Positions 28,871 through 36,853 of a stretch of 64,000 nucleotides of DNA are shown here, in pieces. Source of the stretch: Aurantimonas sp. 22II-16-19i (GTDB taxonomy: Bacteria; Pseudomonadota; Alphaproteobacteria; Rhizobiales; Rhizobiaceae); NCBI RefSeq assembly GCF_002088275.1, contig NZ_AQQS01000015.1, positions 1-64,000 on the forward strand, read 5' to 3'. The position numbers and the translations under genes were made by a program. Below the pieces are notes generated by a model. The model searched no databases. It saw nothing but the letters and a program-made list of their open reading frames with translations, and had not been told where the DNA came from. Numbering within the stretch: the first letter of the stretch is position 1; each line of letters begins with the position of its first letter.

Positions 28871-28906
28871 AAACGCTGCCCGGCCGCCGGCCGTGGCGGC
28901 GTTTTT
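28871..28906 (+). terminator. Rho-independent terminator of infC
   Basis: AACGCTGCC paired with GGCGGCGTT (nine positions, one G-T) around a GC-rich loop, followed by TTTTT. It lies 76 bases after the infC stop and before the metallopeptidase gene, which shows that infC is not co-transcribed with it. Confidence 0.75.
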
Positions 28907-29057
28907 CGTCTGGCGGGCCGGGCGCCCGGTGTTCCGGCCGAGCCGGCGTGCCGCGGATCTGCGAATTCGTCGCGCCAACCCCGTCCGGCACTCTTTCAGC
29001 AAGGCCGGCCCGCCCCTATCTGCCCCCTGCCGCCGGAATGAAGCTCGAGGACAGACC

Positions 29058-29477
29058 ATGGATGACACGCGGATCGCCACGCTCGGAGGAAGCCGGGCCG
29101 CCAGTCTCGGCGATATCGAGGCCATGGCCATCGCGGCCTATGCCGACCTGCCGCAGGAGTTCCGCTCGCTCTGCGGCGAGATCCGCTTCATCGTCGCCGA
29201 CTTTCCCGAAGAGGACGTGATCGAGGAGATGGAGCTCGAGACCGAGTTCGACATCCTCGGCCTGTTCGAGGGTCGCCCGATCGGCGATCTCGGCGTTCCC
29301 GTCACCGGCGAGATGACCAACCGCATCCTCCTCTATCGCCGGCCGATCCTGGATTTCTGGGCCGAGAACGACGAGACGCTGGAGGCGATCGTGCGCCACG
29401 TGCTGATCCACGAGATCGGCCACCATTTCGGGCTGTCGGACGCCGACATGGAAGACCTGGAGCGCCAGGCCGACTGA
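29058..29477 (+). CDS. Zincin-like metallopeptidase family protein
   Basis: 139 residues from ATG 29058 (GAGG nine bases upstream); longer readings would cross the infC terminator. The motif HVLIHEIGHHFGLSDADM is the HExxHxxG zinc site of PF06262, a small cytosolic family of unknown substrate. LPQEFRSLCGEIRFIVADFPEEDVIEEM and LLYRRPILDFWAEN are the other conserved blocks. Confidence 0.9.
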   Translation: MDDTRIATLGGSRAASLGDIEAMAIAAYADLPQEFRSLCGEIRFIVADFPEEDVIEEMELETEFDILGLFEGRPIGDLGVPVTGEMTNRILLYRRPILDFWAENDETLEAIVRHVLIHEIGHHFGLSDADMEDLERQAD

Positions 29478-29688
29478 CCCGCCATCCGGTCGACCGGCTC
29501 GGCGGGCCTCTACGAAACGCGATCGCGCGGAGCTGACATCCGCGATCCCGGCCGGGCCCCTCCGACGTCCGGAGGCCCCGTTTCGCCCCTACAGGATTCA
29601 CACATCTCAGGGGGCTTCATTGGCAAGCCGATACCAAGTGATGTCACCGTTGAAGGGGGTGGCAAACTTCGCAGCTTCGTCATTCTCT

Positions 29689-29813
29689 GGCCCCGTCCGA
29701 GAATCCAGGGGCCCCCGCCGCACCATCGCTCCCTTCCGCCTTCTGCAGCTAGAGCCCCCTTCTGCAGCTGGAACGAAATGCGCCCGACGATCCCTGGATT
29801 CTCGGGACGGGGC
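29689..29813. repeat. Palindrome-ended repeat, family B, copy 1
   Basis: 125 bases with inverted ends: GGCCCCGTCCGAGAATCCAGG and the complement of CCTGGATTCTCGGGACGGGGCC. A second copy is at 57323-57449. It belongs to a gene-free stretch (29478-30279) made largely of repeat fragments, including a CCCGGGTCAAGCCCGGGATGACGAAG hairpin-type unit near 30025-30050. Confidence 0.75.
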
Positions 29814-30146
29814 CCTATCGCATTCACACATCTCGTCCGGTTCTTCGTCGGCAGTTCGTGCTGGCGGCGTTGGAGCCGGATGAAGGTCGCGACAGTCGAA
29901 GCTTCGTCATTCCGGCCCCCGAGCCGGGATTCATTCCAAATCATCGCCGCCGCAGCGACAGACAATCCGAAGCCGTTGAATCTTCTGGAGCGATTGGCCG
30001 CTTCCAGGGCAGAGGAGTGGATCCCGGGTCAAGCCCGGGATGACGAAGCTTTGTTGCTTTGACCGTTTCTGCGACGTCGATACGGATCACGGCCGGCCGA
30101 TCGTTCGTCTCCGAAAGGAGAGGTGTGAATGCGGTAGGGACGGCCC

Positions 30147-30258
30147 GAGAATGACGACGCGTTGGGGCTGGCCCCTTCCTTTTCTCCGCCCCCGGCGCCT
30201 CCAATCGCAACCGCAGCGCTGTCTCAGAAGAGTTTTTCGAGAGGTGTGAATGCTGTAG
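30147..30258. repeat. Dispersed repeat, family C, copy 1
   Basis: About 112 bases similar to 57451-57563. Shared landmarks are GAGAATGACGA-GCGTTGGG-CTGG, CCTTC-TTTTCT, the TTTTTCGAGA block and the GAATGCTGTAG end. At 57 kb family B and C units are adjacent; here they are separated by about 330 bases of other repeat-like DNA. Confidence 0.6.
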
Positions 30259-30279
30259 CGTCTCGCTCTGCGGCTTCCA

Positions 30280-30306
30280 CTTCCTCGAAACTGTCTTTCG
30301 AGGAAG
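30280..30306 (+). promoter_or_regulatory. Perfect hairpin covering a Shine-Dalgarno sequence
   Basis: An 11-base perfect inverted repeat, CTTCCTCGAAA / TTTCGAGGAAG, with a five-base loop. The right arm contains GAGGAAG, the best ribosome-binding sequence for the small gene at 30316. Folding would hide the site. There is no T-run after it, so it is not a typical terminator. Confidence 0.5.
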
Positions 30307-30315
30307 GTCGGGCCG

Positions 30316-30489
30316 ATGAAGGATGTCCTCACGATCATCGTCGCCGCCATCGGGCTCCTCGCCGGCGGCCCCGCCCGCCCGCATCCGAGCGAGCGACGGG
30401 CCGAGGAGCATCGGGCCGAGGAGCGACAGGCCCGGGAGCGACAGGCCCGGGAGCAACGGGCCCGGGAGCATAGGTGCAGCGGCGGATGA
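30316..30489 (+). CDS. Candidate 57-residue membrane-anchored coiled-coil peptide
   Basis: From ATG 30316, preceded by GAGGAAGG about ten bases upstream. Residues 1-20 are hydrophobic (MKDVLTIIVAAIGLLAGG), a possible membrane anchor or signal. Residues 25-53 are a charged Arg/Glu helix made of near-repeats (RAEERQARERQAREQRAREH). No known family. The gene is short and sits in repeat-rich DNA, so chance is possible. The strong ribosome site, the hydrophobic start and the position of the hairpin at the start favour a real gene. Confidence 0.4.
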   Translation: MKDVLTIIVAAIGLLAGGPARPHPSERRAEEHRAEERQARERQAREQRAREHRCSGG

Positions 30490-30605
30490 TCGCGGGTGCA
30501 GAAACCGTCCCGGCCGCCATCGCGTTTCGCTCCGCCTCGTCCGCGCGGCCCCCGAAGGTGTTGCCGTGCCGCCGGCGCCGTCTCCGGCATCCGGGCCGTG
30601 CCCCG

Positions 30606-31361
30606 TCAGGTCCCGCCGTGCAGGTCGAGGGACAGGAACAGGAGACCCGGCAGCGGCGTCCACAGCCCCGTCGCGATGCCGGCCTCGCGCAGCATCGCCG
30701 CCGTCCAGGCATTGCAGTTGGCTAGAAGGTGGAAGGTCCCTTCCGCCTCGAAGAAGCGGTCGTAGGGACCATAGTTCTTGCCGGCGATCTCCACCGTCCC
30801 TGCATCCGGCCCCGGCGTGAAGCCGGCGAGCATCGCCGTCACCATCCGCTGATAGGCTGTTCCGGTCAGCGCGAACGCCCTGACGTCGGGGTGGTCCGCA
30901 TCGATGGGGCCGGCAAGCGCCACATGCATCGCCGAGGCATCCCCGGTGATCGTCTTCAGGAGCGGCATCGGCTTCAGGTCCGCCCAGGTGGGGGTCTCGG
31001 TGTAGAAGCTCCGCCCGCCCCAACCGACGATGATCCACTCGACGTCCGGGCGCGAGGCCGGCAGCCCCGCGTCGGCGAGAAAGGCGAAGCTCTGGCGCGT
31101 CTGTGGATCGGCGGGGAGGGCGATGTCGCTGTGGATCGGCCCCTTCAGGAGGAGGATGCGGTGGGTGGTCGCGGCCGCCGCGGGATCGCCCGCGGCGATG
31201 CCGTCTGCCGCGGCGACCCCCGAGCGCTCGACGCCCGGTCGCTCGACACCCGGTCGCTCGAGAAGCGTGCCGAGAGCGAGGCTTGCCGCAAACAGCAGGA
31301 GGGCGACGGCGAGGCTTCTCAGAAGAATGATCGAACGCCTCGCCCGCCGCCGTTCCTGCAT
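30606..31361 (-). CDS. DUF2459 / TIGR02117 family membrane-anchored protein
   Basis: 251 residues from ATG 31361; a longer start at 31388 would lie inside the neighbouring repeat. A single N-terminal membrane span (IILLRSLAVALLLFAASLALGTLL) follows a basic segment. The DUF2459 domain shows ILLLKGPIHSDIALPADP, WIIVGWGGRSFYTETPTWADL, GKNYGPYDRFFEAEGTFHLLANCNAWTAAMLREAGI and ATGLWTPLPGLL. The conserved Cys and His suggest an enzyme-like (cysteine hydrolase) site, but the function is unknown. Probably periplasmic. Confidence 0.85.
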   Translation of the reverse strand: MQERRRARRSIILLRSLAVALLLFAASLALGTLLERPGVERPGVERSGVAAADGIAAGDPAAAATTHRILLLKGPIHSDIALPADPQTRQSFAFLADAGLPASRPDVEWIIVGWGGRSFYTETPTWADLKPMPLLKTITGDASAMHVALAGPIDADHPDVRAFALTGTAYQRMVTAMLAGFTPGPDAGTVEIAGKNYGPYDRFFEAEGTFHLLANCNAWTAAMLREAGIATGLWTPLPGLLFLSLDLHGGT

Positions 31362-31380
31362 GTCCGGGTCAGTCCTGCCG

Positions 31381-31485
31381 TAGAGCATGATCCCGACAGG
31401 TGGCTTGCCGGCTTTCGGAGAAGATCATGCGGAAACAAACATCCTGAGCGGGGCGGCGTTTCGAAGACAAGCCATCCCGCTCTAG
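31381..31485. repeat. Palindrome-ended intergenic repeat (copy 2)
   Basis: 105 bases, the same length as the copy at 24912-25016, bounded by TAGAGC and GCTCTAG with the internal GCATGATCCCG...GATCATGCGG hairpin. Its right end supplies the stop codon of the - strand gene at 31482-31751, exactly as copy 1 does for 25013-25303. Confidence 0.8.
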
Positions 31486-31751
31486 TCCTGGTTGCGGCTG
31501 ACGAACTTGTTGAAGTTCGGATTGTCGCCGGAGGTGTCGAGCATCAGGGCGAGTTCCTGCTCCTCGAAGATCTCGAAGAAGCGGTCCCAGGAAATCTCTT
31601 CCAGGCCCTCGTTGTCCTGGCCGTGGTCGAAGCGCAGGAGGCCCGGCCCGCCGCTCCCCTTGGTGTCCGAGACCACCGACGGCTTGCCGCCGGTGCGCGT
31701 CGCGAAGGCCTTGATGTCGTTGTGGTCGATGACGATGTGCGATGCCGCCAT
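31482..31751 (-). CDS. Small conserved protein, unknown function
   Basis: 89 residues from ATG 31751, with GAGGAGA before the start. Sequence looks soluble and structured: IVIDHNDIKAFATRTGGKPSVVSDTK, GLLRFDHGQDNEGLEEISWDRFFEIFEEQELALMLDT, FNKFVSRNQD. I know close relatives only as hypothetical proteins in Rhizobiales. The TAG stop is provided by the repeat at 31381-31485. Confidence 0.7.
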   Translation of the reverse strand: MAASHIVIDHNDIKAFATRTGGKPSVVSDTKGSGGPGLLRFDHGQDNEGLEEISWDRFFEIFEEQELALMLDTSGDNPNFNKFVSRNQD

Positions 31752-31989
31752 GGGTTCTCTCCTCTTGCCTGGGAAACCCTCTTCATCGGGAATTCCCGCT
31801 GCCGGTGATCCCTGGACAATCGCAGGAGGCAGGGCGCGTTCCATCGCCGGTGTGTCGTGACGGCGTTTGGATCCTTTGCCGGACGACGGTCCCCCGCGGC
31901 GCATCCTCGCGGACACGCTCCCGCCAGGGCGTCCCGGCGCGGTGCGCCTTGCCCGCCCGGCCGGTGAGGGCAGCCGCCACGAGCCCCGG

Positions 31990-32196
31990 CTACTGCTCGG
32001 CGAGCTTCATCTCCGGATCGTAGTCCTCGCGCGGCACGGTCTTGGTCACCGCCTGGCCGCAGCGCATGGTCTTCTCCTCCGCGTCGAAGGCGTAGGTGGG
32101 CGAGCCATAGAGCTCCCAGCCCTTCGACAGGGCCAGCGAGACCTTGTGGCAGAAGCTGGCATCGTCGGGGCCGGTGAGGAGACGATAGAGTTTCAT
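31990..32196 (-). CDS. DUF1737 protein
   Basis: 68 residues from ATG 32196. MKLYRLLTGPDDASFCHKVSLALSKGWELYGSPTYAFD with a C-terminal MRCGQAVTK...YDPEMKLAEQ is the DUF1737 pattern; function unknown. It lies 16 bases after the lyase gene on the same strand and is probably co-transcribed with it. Confidence 0.9.
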   Translation of the reverse strand: MKLYRLLTGPDDASFCHKVSLALSKGWELYGSPTYAFDAEEKTMRCGQAVTKTVPREDYDPEMKLAEQ

Positions 32197-32212
32197 TCTG
32201 TCGACCTTCTGT

Positions 32213-33091
32213 TCAGGCGGCCGCGCCGCGCGCTGCGATGGCATCGCGCATGGCAAGGACGCGCCGGGCCTCGGTGAGGTGGAGCCGTTCGATCATCCGG
32301 CCGTCGATCTGGATCACCCCGCGACCGGCGTTCTGCGGACGGGCGAAGGCGGCGACGATGGCTTCGGCCTCGGCGATCTCCGCCGGGGAGGGTGCGAAGG
32401 CGGCATTGGCCATGTCGATCTGCCGCGGGTGGATCAGCGTCTTGCCGTCGAACCCCATGCGCCGGCCGGCCGCGCATTCCCGCTCGAAACCGTCGACGTC
32501 GCGGAAGTCGCCATAGACGCCGTCGAGAACCGAGAGGCCGTTCGCCTTGGCCGCCAGCACGATCTGCATCAGCCAGGGCAGGAGCTCGGTCCGCTCCGCG
32601 TCCGGCCGCAGGTTGGTCGCCAGCCGAATGTCGTTGGGGCCGACGACGAGGGCCGACAGCCGGCCGCGCACGCCCTTTCGCGCGATCTTCTCGGCCTTCG
32701 CGACGCCGCGCGGCGTCTCGATCATCGCCCAGAGCCGCAACTTCGCCGGTGCGTCCATCTCGTCGAGGGCCCGGGCAGCGTCCCGCAGGCCGTCCTCGTC
32801 CTCCACCTTCGGCAGCAGCACGGCGTCGATGCCGGCGCCGCGCGCCATCAGGAGATCCTCCGCGCCCTCGCGGGTCTCGAGCGGATTGATGCGCACGATC
32901 CGGAACCCGGAAAAGCCGCCTGCGGCGAGATGGTCGCGCAGGGCCTCGCGCGCGTCTTCCTTGGCCTCGGGGGCGACGGAGTCCTCGAGGTCGTAGATCA
33001 GCCCGTCGGCGAGAAGGCCGTCGGACTTTTCGAGCGCCCGCGGATTGGCGGCGGGCACGAACAGGAGGGAGCGCAGGAGAAGCTCGGTCAT
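32213..33091 (-). CDS. CoA ester lyase, HpcH/HpaI aldolase (CitE-like) family
   Basis: 292 residues. TIM-barrel lyase: LRSLLFVPAANPRALEKS, GLIYDLEDSVAPEAK, RIVRINPLETREG, VLLPKVEDEDGL, LWAMIETPRGV, LVVGPNDI, DGVYGDFRDVDGF and MGFDGKTLIHPRQI. The Arg, Glu and Asp residues that bind Mg and acyl-CoA are present. Relatives include malyl-CoA lyase, malyl-CoA thioesterase and CitE-like enzymes; the exact reaction cannot be read here. Probably the first gene of a two-gene unit with DUF1737. Confidence 0.88.
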   Translation of the reverse strand: MTELLLRSLLFVPAANPRALEKSDGLLADGLIYDLEDSVAPEAKEDAREALRDHLAAGGFSGFRIVRINPLETREGAEDLLMARGAGIDAVLLPKVEDEDGLRDAARALDEMDAPAKLRLWAMIETPRGVAKAEKIARKGVRGRLSALVVGPNDIRLATNLRPDAERTELLPWLMQIVLAAKANGLSVLDGVYGDFRDVDGFERECAAGRRMGFDGKTLIHPRQIDMANAAFAPSPAEIAEAEAIVAAFARPQNAGRGVIQIDGRMIERLHLTEARRVLAMRDAIAARGAAA

Positions 33092-33351
33092 GGCCGTTCG
33101 TCTCGCTCAAATCGCCGCGCCGCGCAAGCGCCATGCGCCGGCGCGCGCCCCTCCGTCCGCTTGCTGCGCCACCGCCTCGATGCGCTCAGTGCTTTCGACA
33201 ATGTTACAGTGCTTAAATAAGTGATGGCCGCTGCTAAAATGTCCAAAGCATGACGTTTAGCCGTCGGAGTATTTACGCCGGACATGACTTGGAACGATCA
33301 ATTGCGGCAGCGCTTCTACCCCGTGAATCCCAACCACGGCAGGAGGCCCCA

Positions 33352-33801
33352 ATGGCGACCACGGTAGGACACGAGAGTGGCATCAACTCGCTCGTTCAGG
33401 ATCTCATCTTGCTGGAGCGCGATGCGATCGCCGCCTATGAATCGACGATCGAGAAGCTTTCCGATGCAGCGCTCTCGTCCCAGATCGCACGCTTCAAGCA
33501 GGACCACATGCAGCACCTCGAAGTGCTGAACGAGATGGCGGCGGAGCTCGGCATCGATGCGCCCCAGGAGGGCGACGCCAAGCAGTGGCTGACCACCGGC
33601 AAGATCGCTCTGGCGCAGCTGATGGGCGACAAGAGCATCCTCAAGGCGATGAAGACCAACGAGGACGATACCGTCACCGCCTATTCCCGCGCCACCAACC
33701 ATCCGGACGCGGTCGAGAAGTCGCGGGCCTTCTTCGCCAAGGCGCTGGCCGACGAAGAGCGCCACCGCGAGTGGATGGACAAGACCGCCTCGGCGCTCTG
33801 A
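33352..33801 (+). CDS. Ferritin-like domain protein
   Basis: 149 residues from ATG 33352 with AGGAGG upstream. A four-helix bundle with metal-binding residues spaced as in ferritin-like proteins: LVQDLILLERDAIAAYESTIEKL (E..E), FKQDHMQHLEVLNEMA (D/H..E) and LADEERHREWMDKTA (E..H). It probably works as a stress-linked di-metal protein. A manganese catalase gene follows on the same strand, which suggests defence against peroxide. A GGAAC at 33291 hints at an EcfG promoter, but the -10 part is poor. Confidence 0.85.
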   Translation: MATTVGHESGINSLVQDLILLERDAIAAYESTIEKLSDAALSSQIARFKQDHMQHLEVLNEMAAELGIDAPQEGDAKQWLTTGKIALAQLMGDKSILKAMKTNEDDTVTAYSRATNHPDAVEKSRAFFAKALADEERHREWMDKTASAL

Positions 33802-33990
33802 TCCGGGCGCCGGCCGGGTTCGCGCCCGGCCGGCCGCCGGCGCTTGCTCATGACGAGATCATCCGTGACGCGAGCTGCGCCTCGCGCGCGGACAAACGCG
33901 GGCTTTGCCCCCGCGATCCCGGAGGGCCGTCCGCCCCCGCGGACCCCTCCTGAGACCCAGCACTCTCCCCACAGTCAAAAGGGACGATCC

Positions 33991-34815
33991 ATGTTTCACC
34001 ATTCCTCGAAGCTCCAGTACACCGTGCGCGTCGACACCCCCGATCCGCAGTTCGCCAAGCTCCTGCAGCAGGCGATCGGCGGCATCGAGGGCGAGATCCG
34101 CGTCGCCATGCAGTATTTCTTCCAGGCGATGGGCGCCCGCGGCGACGACCGCATCCGCGACATGCTGATCTCGACCGCCACGGAAGAGCTCTCGCACATC
34201 GAGTTCCTCGGCCATGCCGTGGCGCTCAACCTCGAGGGCGCTCCGGTGACCGCGCAGGAAGAGGCGGCGAAGGACCCGGTGGTCAACGCCATTCTGGGCG
34301 GTGCCAATCCGCGTCATCTCCTTTCGTCGGGCCTCTCCGCGATGCCGGTCAACGCCAATGGCGTGCCCTTCGACATGAGCCATGTCTACGCTACCGGCAA
34401 CATCGGCGCGGACATGCTGGCCAACGTCACCGCCGAGGCGGGCGGGCGTGTTCTCGCGTCGCGGCTCTACAATCTGACGAACGACAGCGGCATGAAGGAC
34501 ATGCTCTCCTTCCTCATCGCCCGCGACACGATGCACCAGCAGCAGTGGCTGGCGGTGATCGAGGAACTCGGCGGTCTTGCCGCGGCGCTGCCGATCCCCA
34601 ACTCCACCCCGGAGAACCACGAGGCGATGCAGCACTCCTACTATTATCTCAACACGCTGCTCGACAAGGAAGCGCCCCAGGGCCGCTGGTCCTCCGGCCC
34701 CTCCTTCGACGGCCGCGGTGAGTTCTCGGTCAAGCAGCAGCCGGAGCCGGAAGGCCAGGTTCCGAGCCTCGGCAAGGCGCGGCCGAATTCCGGCGCCCAG
34801 ACCGAGCAGATGTGA
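33991..34815 (+). CDS. Manganese catalase
   Basis: 274 residues. Converts hydrogen peroxide to water and oxygen with a di-manganese centre. Ligand motifs: [37 protein letters not shown] (E, H), [17 protein letters not shown] (E) and [19 protein letters not shown] (H). Length and the C-terminal polar tail are normal for the family. AAGGGA precedes ATG 33991. The ferritin-like gene is 190 bases upstream. Confidence 0.93.
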   Translation: MFHHSSKLQYTVRVDTPDPQFAKLLQQAIGGIEGEIRVAMQYFFQAMGARGDDRIRDMLISTATEELSHIEFLGHAVALNLEGAPVTAQEEAAKDPVVNAILGGANPRHLLSSGLSAMPVNANGVPFDMSHVYATGNIGADMLANVTAEAGGRVLASRLYNLTNDSGMKDMLSFLIARDTMHQQQWLAVIEELGGLAAALPIPNSTPENHEAMQHSYYYLNTLLDKEAPQGRWSSGPSFDGRGEFSVKQQPEPEGQVPSLGKARPNSGAQTEQM

Positions 34816-34984
34816 TCCGACATCCTCGAACGCCATCCGACAGGGATACCGGGACCGGCAGCGCGCAAGCGCTGCCGGTTCTGCGTTTGCGGCGTATGGG
34901 GCAGGGGCGGATGCCGCCGATTTCACCACGGCCGTCAGTCATGCTATCGATCGGGGCGAGACCGACACCACCTTCGAGGCAGAC

Positions 34985-35590
34985 ATGCAGAAATTCGACA
35001 AGCTGACCGGGGTCGCCGCGCCCCTGCCGATCGTCAATGTCGACACCGACATGATCATTCCCAAGGACTATCTGAAGACGATCAAGCGCACCGGCCTCGG
35101 CACCGGCCTCTTCGCCGAGCTGCGCTACAACGGCGACGGCACCGACAATCCCGACTTCGTCCTCAACCGGCCGGCCTATCGCAACGCCGAGATCCTCGTC
35201 GCCGGCGACAATTTCGGCTGCGGTTCCTCCCGCGAGCATGCCCCCTGGGCGCTGCTCGATTTCGGCATCCGCTGCGTGATCTCGACGTCGTTTGCCGACA
35301 TCTTCTACAACAACTGCTTCAAGAACGGCATTTTGCCGATCCGCGTCACGCCCGAGCAGCTCGCTCTGCTGATGGACGACGCCGAGCGCGGCTCGAACGC
35401 CCGCCTCACCGTCGATCTGGAACGCCAGACGATCTCCGGCCCCGACGGCGGCGAGATCTCCTTCGACATCGATCCGTTCCGCAAGCACTGCCTGATCAAC
35501 GGCCTCGACGACATCGGCCTGACGCTGGAGCGGGCCGATTCGATCGCCGACTACGAGAAGCAGCTGGAATCGGAACGCCCCTGGGCCTGA
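34985..35590 (+). CDS. leuD: 3-isopropylmalate dehydratase small subunit
   Basis: 201 residues from ATG 34985. Swivelling domain of isopropylmalate isomerase in leucine synthesis: [71 protein letters not shown]. Length is normal. leuC and leuB are not in the window. It starts 169 bases after the catalase gene, and tRNA-Thr lies downstream. Confidence 0.96.
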   Translation: MQKFDKLTGVAAPLPIVNVDTDMIIPKDYLKTIKRTGLGTGLFAELRYNGDGTDNPDFVLNRPAYRNAEILVAGDNFGCGSSREHAPWALLDFGIRCVISTSFADIFYNNCFKNGILPIRVTPEQLALLMDDAERGSNARLTVDLERQTISGPDGGEISFDIDPFRKHCLINGLDDIGLTLERADSIADYEKQLESERPWA

Positions 35591-35743
35591 TTCCCGGCGC
35601 CCGTAAGCCCCGCGCCAGCCAGCGCGCCTAGACGAACCCGGTGGCGGGCAGGCAAAACCTGTCCGCCCTGCGGCCTTTCCGGTGAAACCGCGCGATCGGG
35701 TGTTGACGCGCCCGGCGAAATCATCGAAGAAGGCGCCCGCGGC

Positions 35744-35818
<75 letters not shown>

Positions 35819-36079
35819 TTTTTCCCTCAGATCTCAATTCGGGATTTTGCACACGAAGCGCGCGATTGCGCGCGGCGTGTTGGACAGCAAGTCGTAGGGT
35901 GGCTGGTCTGCGTAGATCCGAGTTATCGGGCGCTTGGCGATACATCGATGCTTTTCTCCAGCTGAGACTGGATATCGCCTAGCTGTCGACGATCGGTCCA
36001 GAAAACCGTTGACCAGCACTTTGTCCGTTCGTAGGAAAAGGAGCGTGGACCAGGGTCCACGCGCCAGCTTGTAGCTCGT

Positions 36080-36274
36080 TTATCTCTTTGGCCGGAGGGC
36101 GAGCATCAGGAAGATTGCCCCGAGGATGCAGATCGCCGTGGAGGCGGTCTGCCCCTCGGCGGTAACCTCAAGCATGCTTGCCTTTATATGTACTCGGTCG
36201 ATTGCCGCTACATGTTCATTAAGAAGACTGACTGGGGGCGGCACTCCGCCACATAAATGTAGTCCGTGTATCAC
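36080..36274 (-). CDS. Small putative membrane protein in a low-GC segment
   Basis: 64 residues. GTG 36274 is preceded by AGGAGGT with optimal spacing, one of the strongest ribosome sites in the window. The N-terminal 40 residues are polar; the C-terminus has one hydrophobic span (TASTAICILGAIFLMLALRPKR) ending in a basic stop-transfer-like tail. No known family. The flanking DNA is less GC-rich than the rest and follows tRNA-Thr, which fits acquired DNA. The remaining intergenic DNA on both sides holds nothing recognisable. Confidence 0.45.
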   Translation of the reverse strand: MIHGLHLCGGVPPPVSLLNEHVAAIDRVHIKASMLEVTAEGQTASTAICILGAIFLMLALRPKR

Positions 36275-36453
36275 GGCTACCTCCTGTTACGAGATCGCCA
36301 AGTCGGCGACGTTGCAGGGATAGAGCATCGCTCAAGACCTGCAAATCGCGCGGGTGCCCCGTCCCCATCTTTCACGCGTCAGATTTCGTTAATTCTTGCT
36401 GCCGGCTCGCAAATCGTCTGTAGCGTTCGCAGACCTATGACTCGACGCAAGAA

Positions 36454-36482
36454 GGCCCCGGATCCTTGCGGATCCGAGGCCC
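36454..36482 (-). terminator. Hairpin at the end of the amine-oxidation operon
   Basis: On the - strand GGCCTCGGATCC-GCAA-GGATCCGGGGCC folds into a long stem with one mismatch and a GNRA-type loop, followed by TTCTT. It lies 26 bases after the stop of the RidA-like gene. Confidence 0.55.
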
Positions 36483-36508
36483 CCGGTTCTCGCTTCGCAG
36501 AAGAGCGC

Positions 36509-36853
36509 TTACTTCGCGGCGGAGATGACCACCTCGATCAGGACGTCCTTGCCGAGTTCGGCGACGCCGATGGTGGCCCGGGTCGGCAGGTGCTCGGCCG
36601 GGATCCACTCCAGCCACGCCTCGTTCATGCCGTCCTTGGCGGCGAAGTCGGAGATGTAGATCATCGCCGTCAGGAGCTTCTCCTTGGAGGAGCCGACCTT
36701 TTCGAGGAGATCGTCCAGCTTGGCGCAGATTTCCGCCGTCTGGCCCTTCATGTCCTTGGATTTGTCGTCGGCGACGAGGCCGCCGAAATAGAGGACGCCG
36801 TTGTGCTCGACGACGCGGTGGTTGATCTTGGTCTGGATGTGGCGGGTGATCAC
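36509..36853 (-). CDS. RidA family protein (enamine/imine deaminase)
   Basis: 114 residues; GTG 36853 overlaps the upstream FAD gene stop (GTGA). Family features: VVEHNGVLYFGGLVADD, ICAKLDDLLEKVGSSKEKLLTAMIYISD, NEAWLEWIPAEHLPTRATIGVAELGKDVLIEVVISAAK, with the Arg of PTRATIGV that binds the substrate carboxylate and the late Glu. RidA proteins hydrolyse reactive imines released by amino-acid and amine oxidising enzymes. As last gene of this operon it likely handles the imine made by the dehydrogenase subunits. Confidence 0.9.
   Translation of the reverse strand: MITRHIQTKINHRVVEHNGVLYFGGLVADDKSKDMKGQTAEICAKLDDLLEKVGSSKEKLLTAMIYISDFAAKDGMNEAWLEWIPAEHLPTRATIGVAELGKDVLIEVVISAAK

Noticed and set aside
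28857..29057. N-terminal extension of the metallopeptidase gene
   Set aside because: The extension crosses the infC terminator at 28871-28906 and its translation is Arg/Pro-rich and unlike the family; ATG 29058 has a good ribosome site.
33291..33316. EcfG-type promoter before the ferritin-like gene
   Set aside because: GGAAC is present, but the expected CGTT at 16-17 bases is only CGCTT at the wrong spacing, so it is not listed as a feature.
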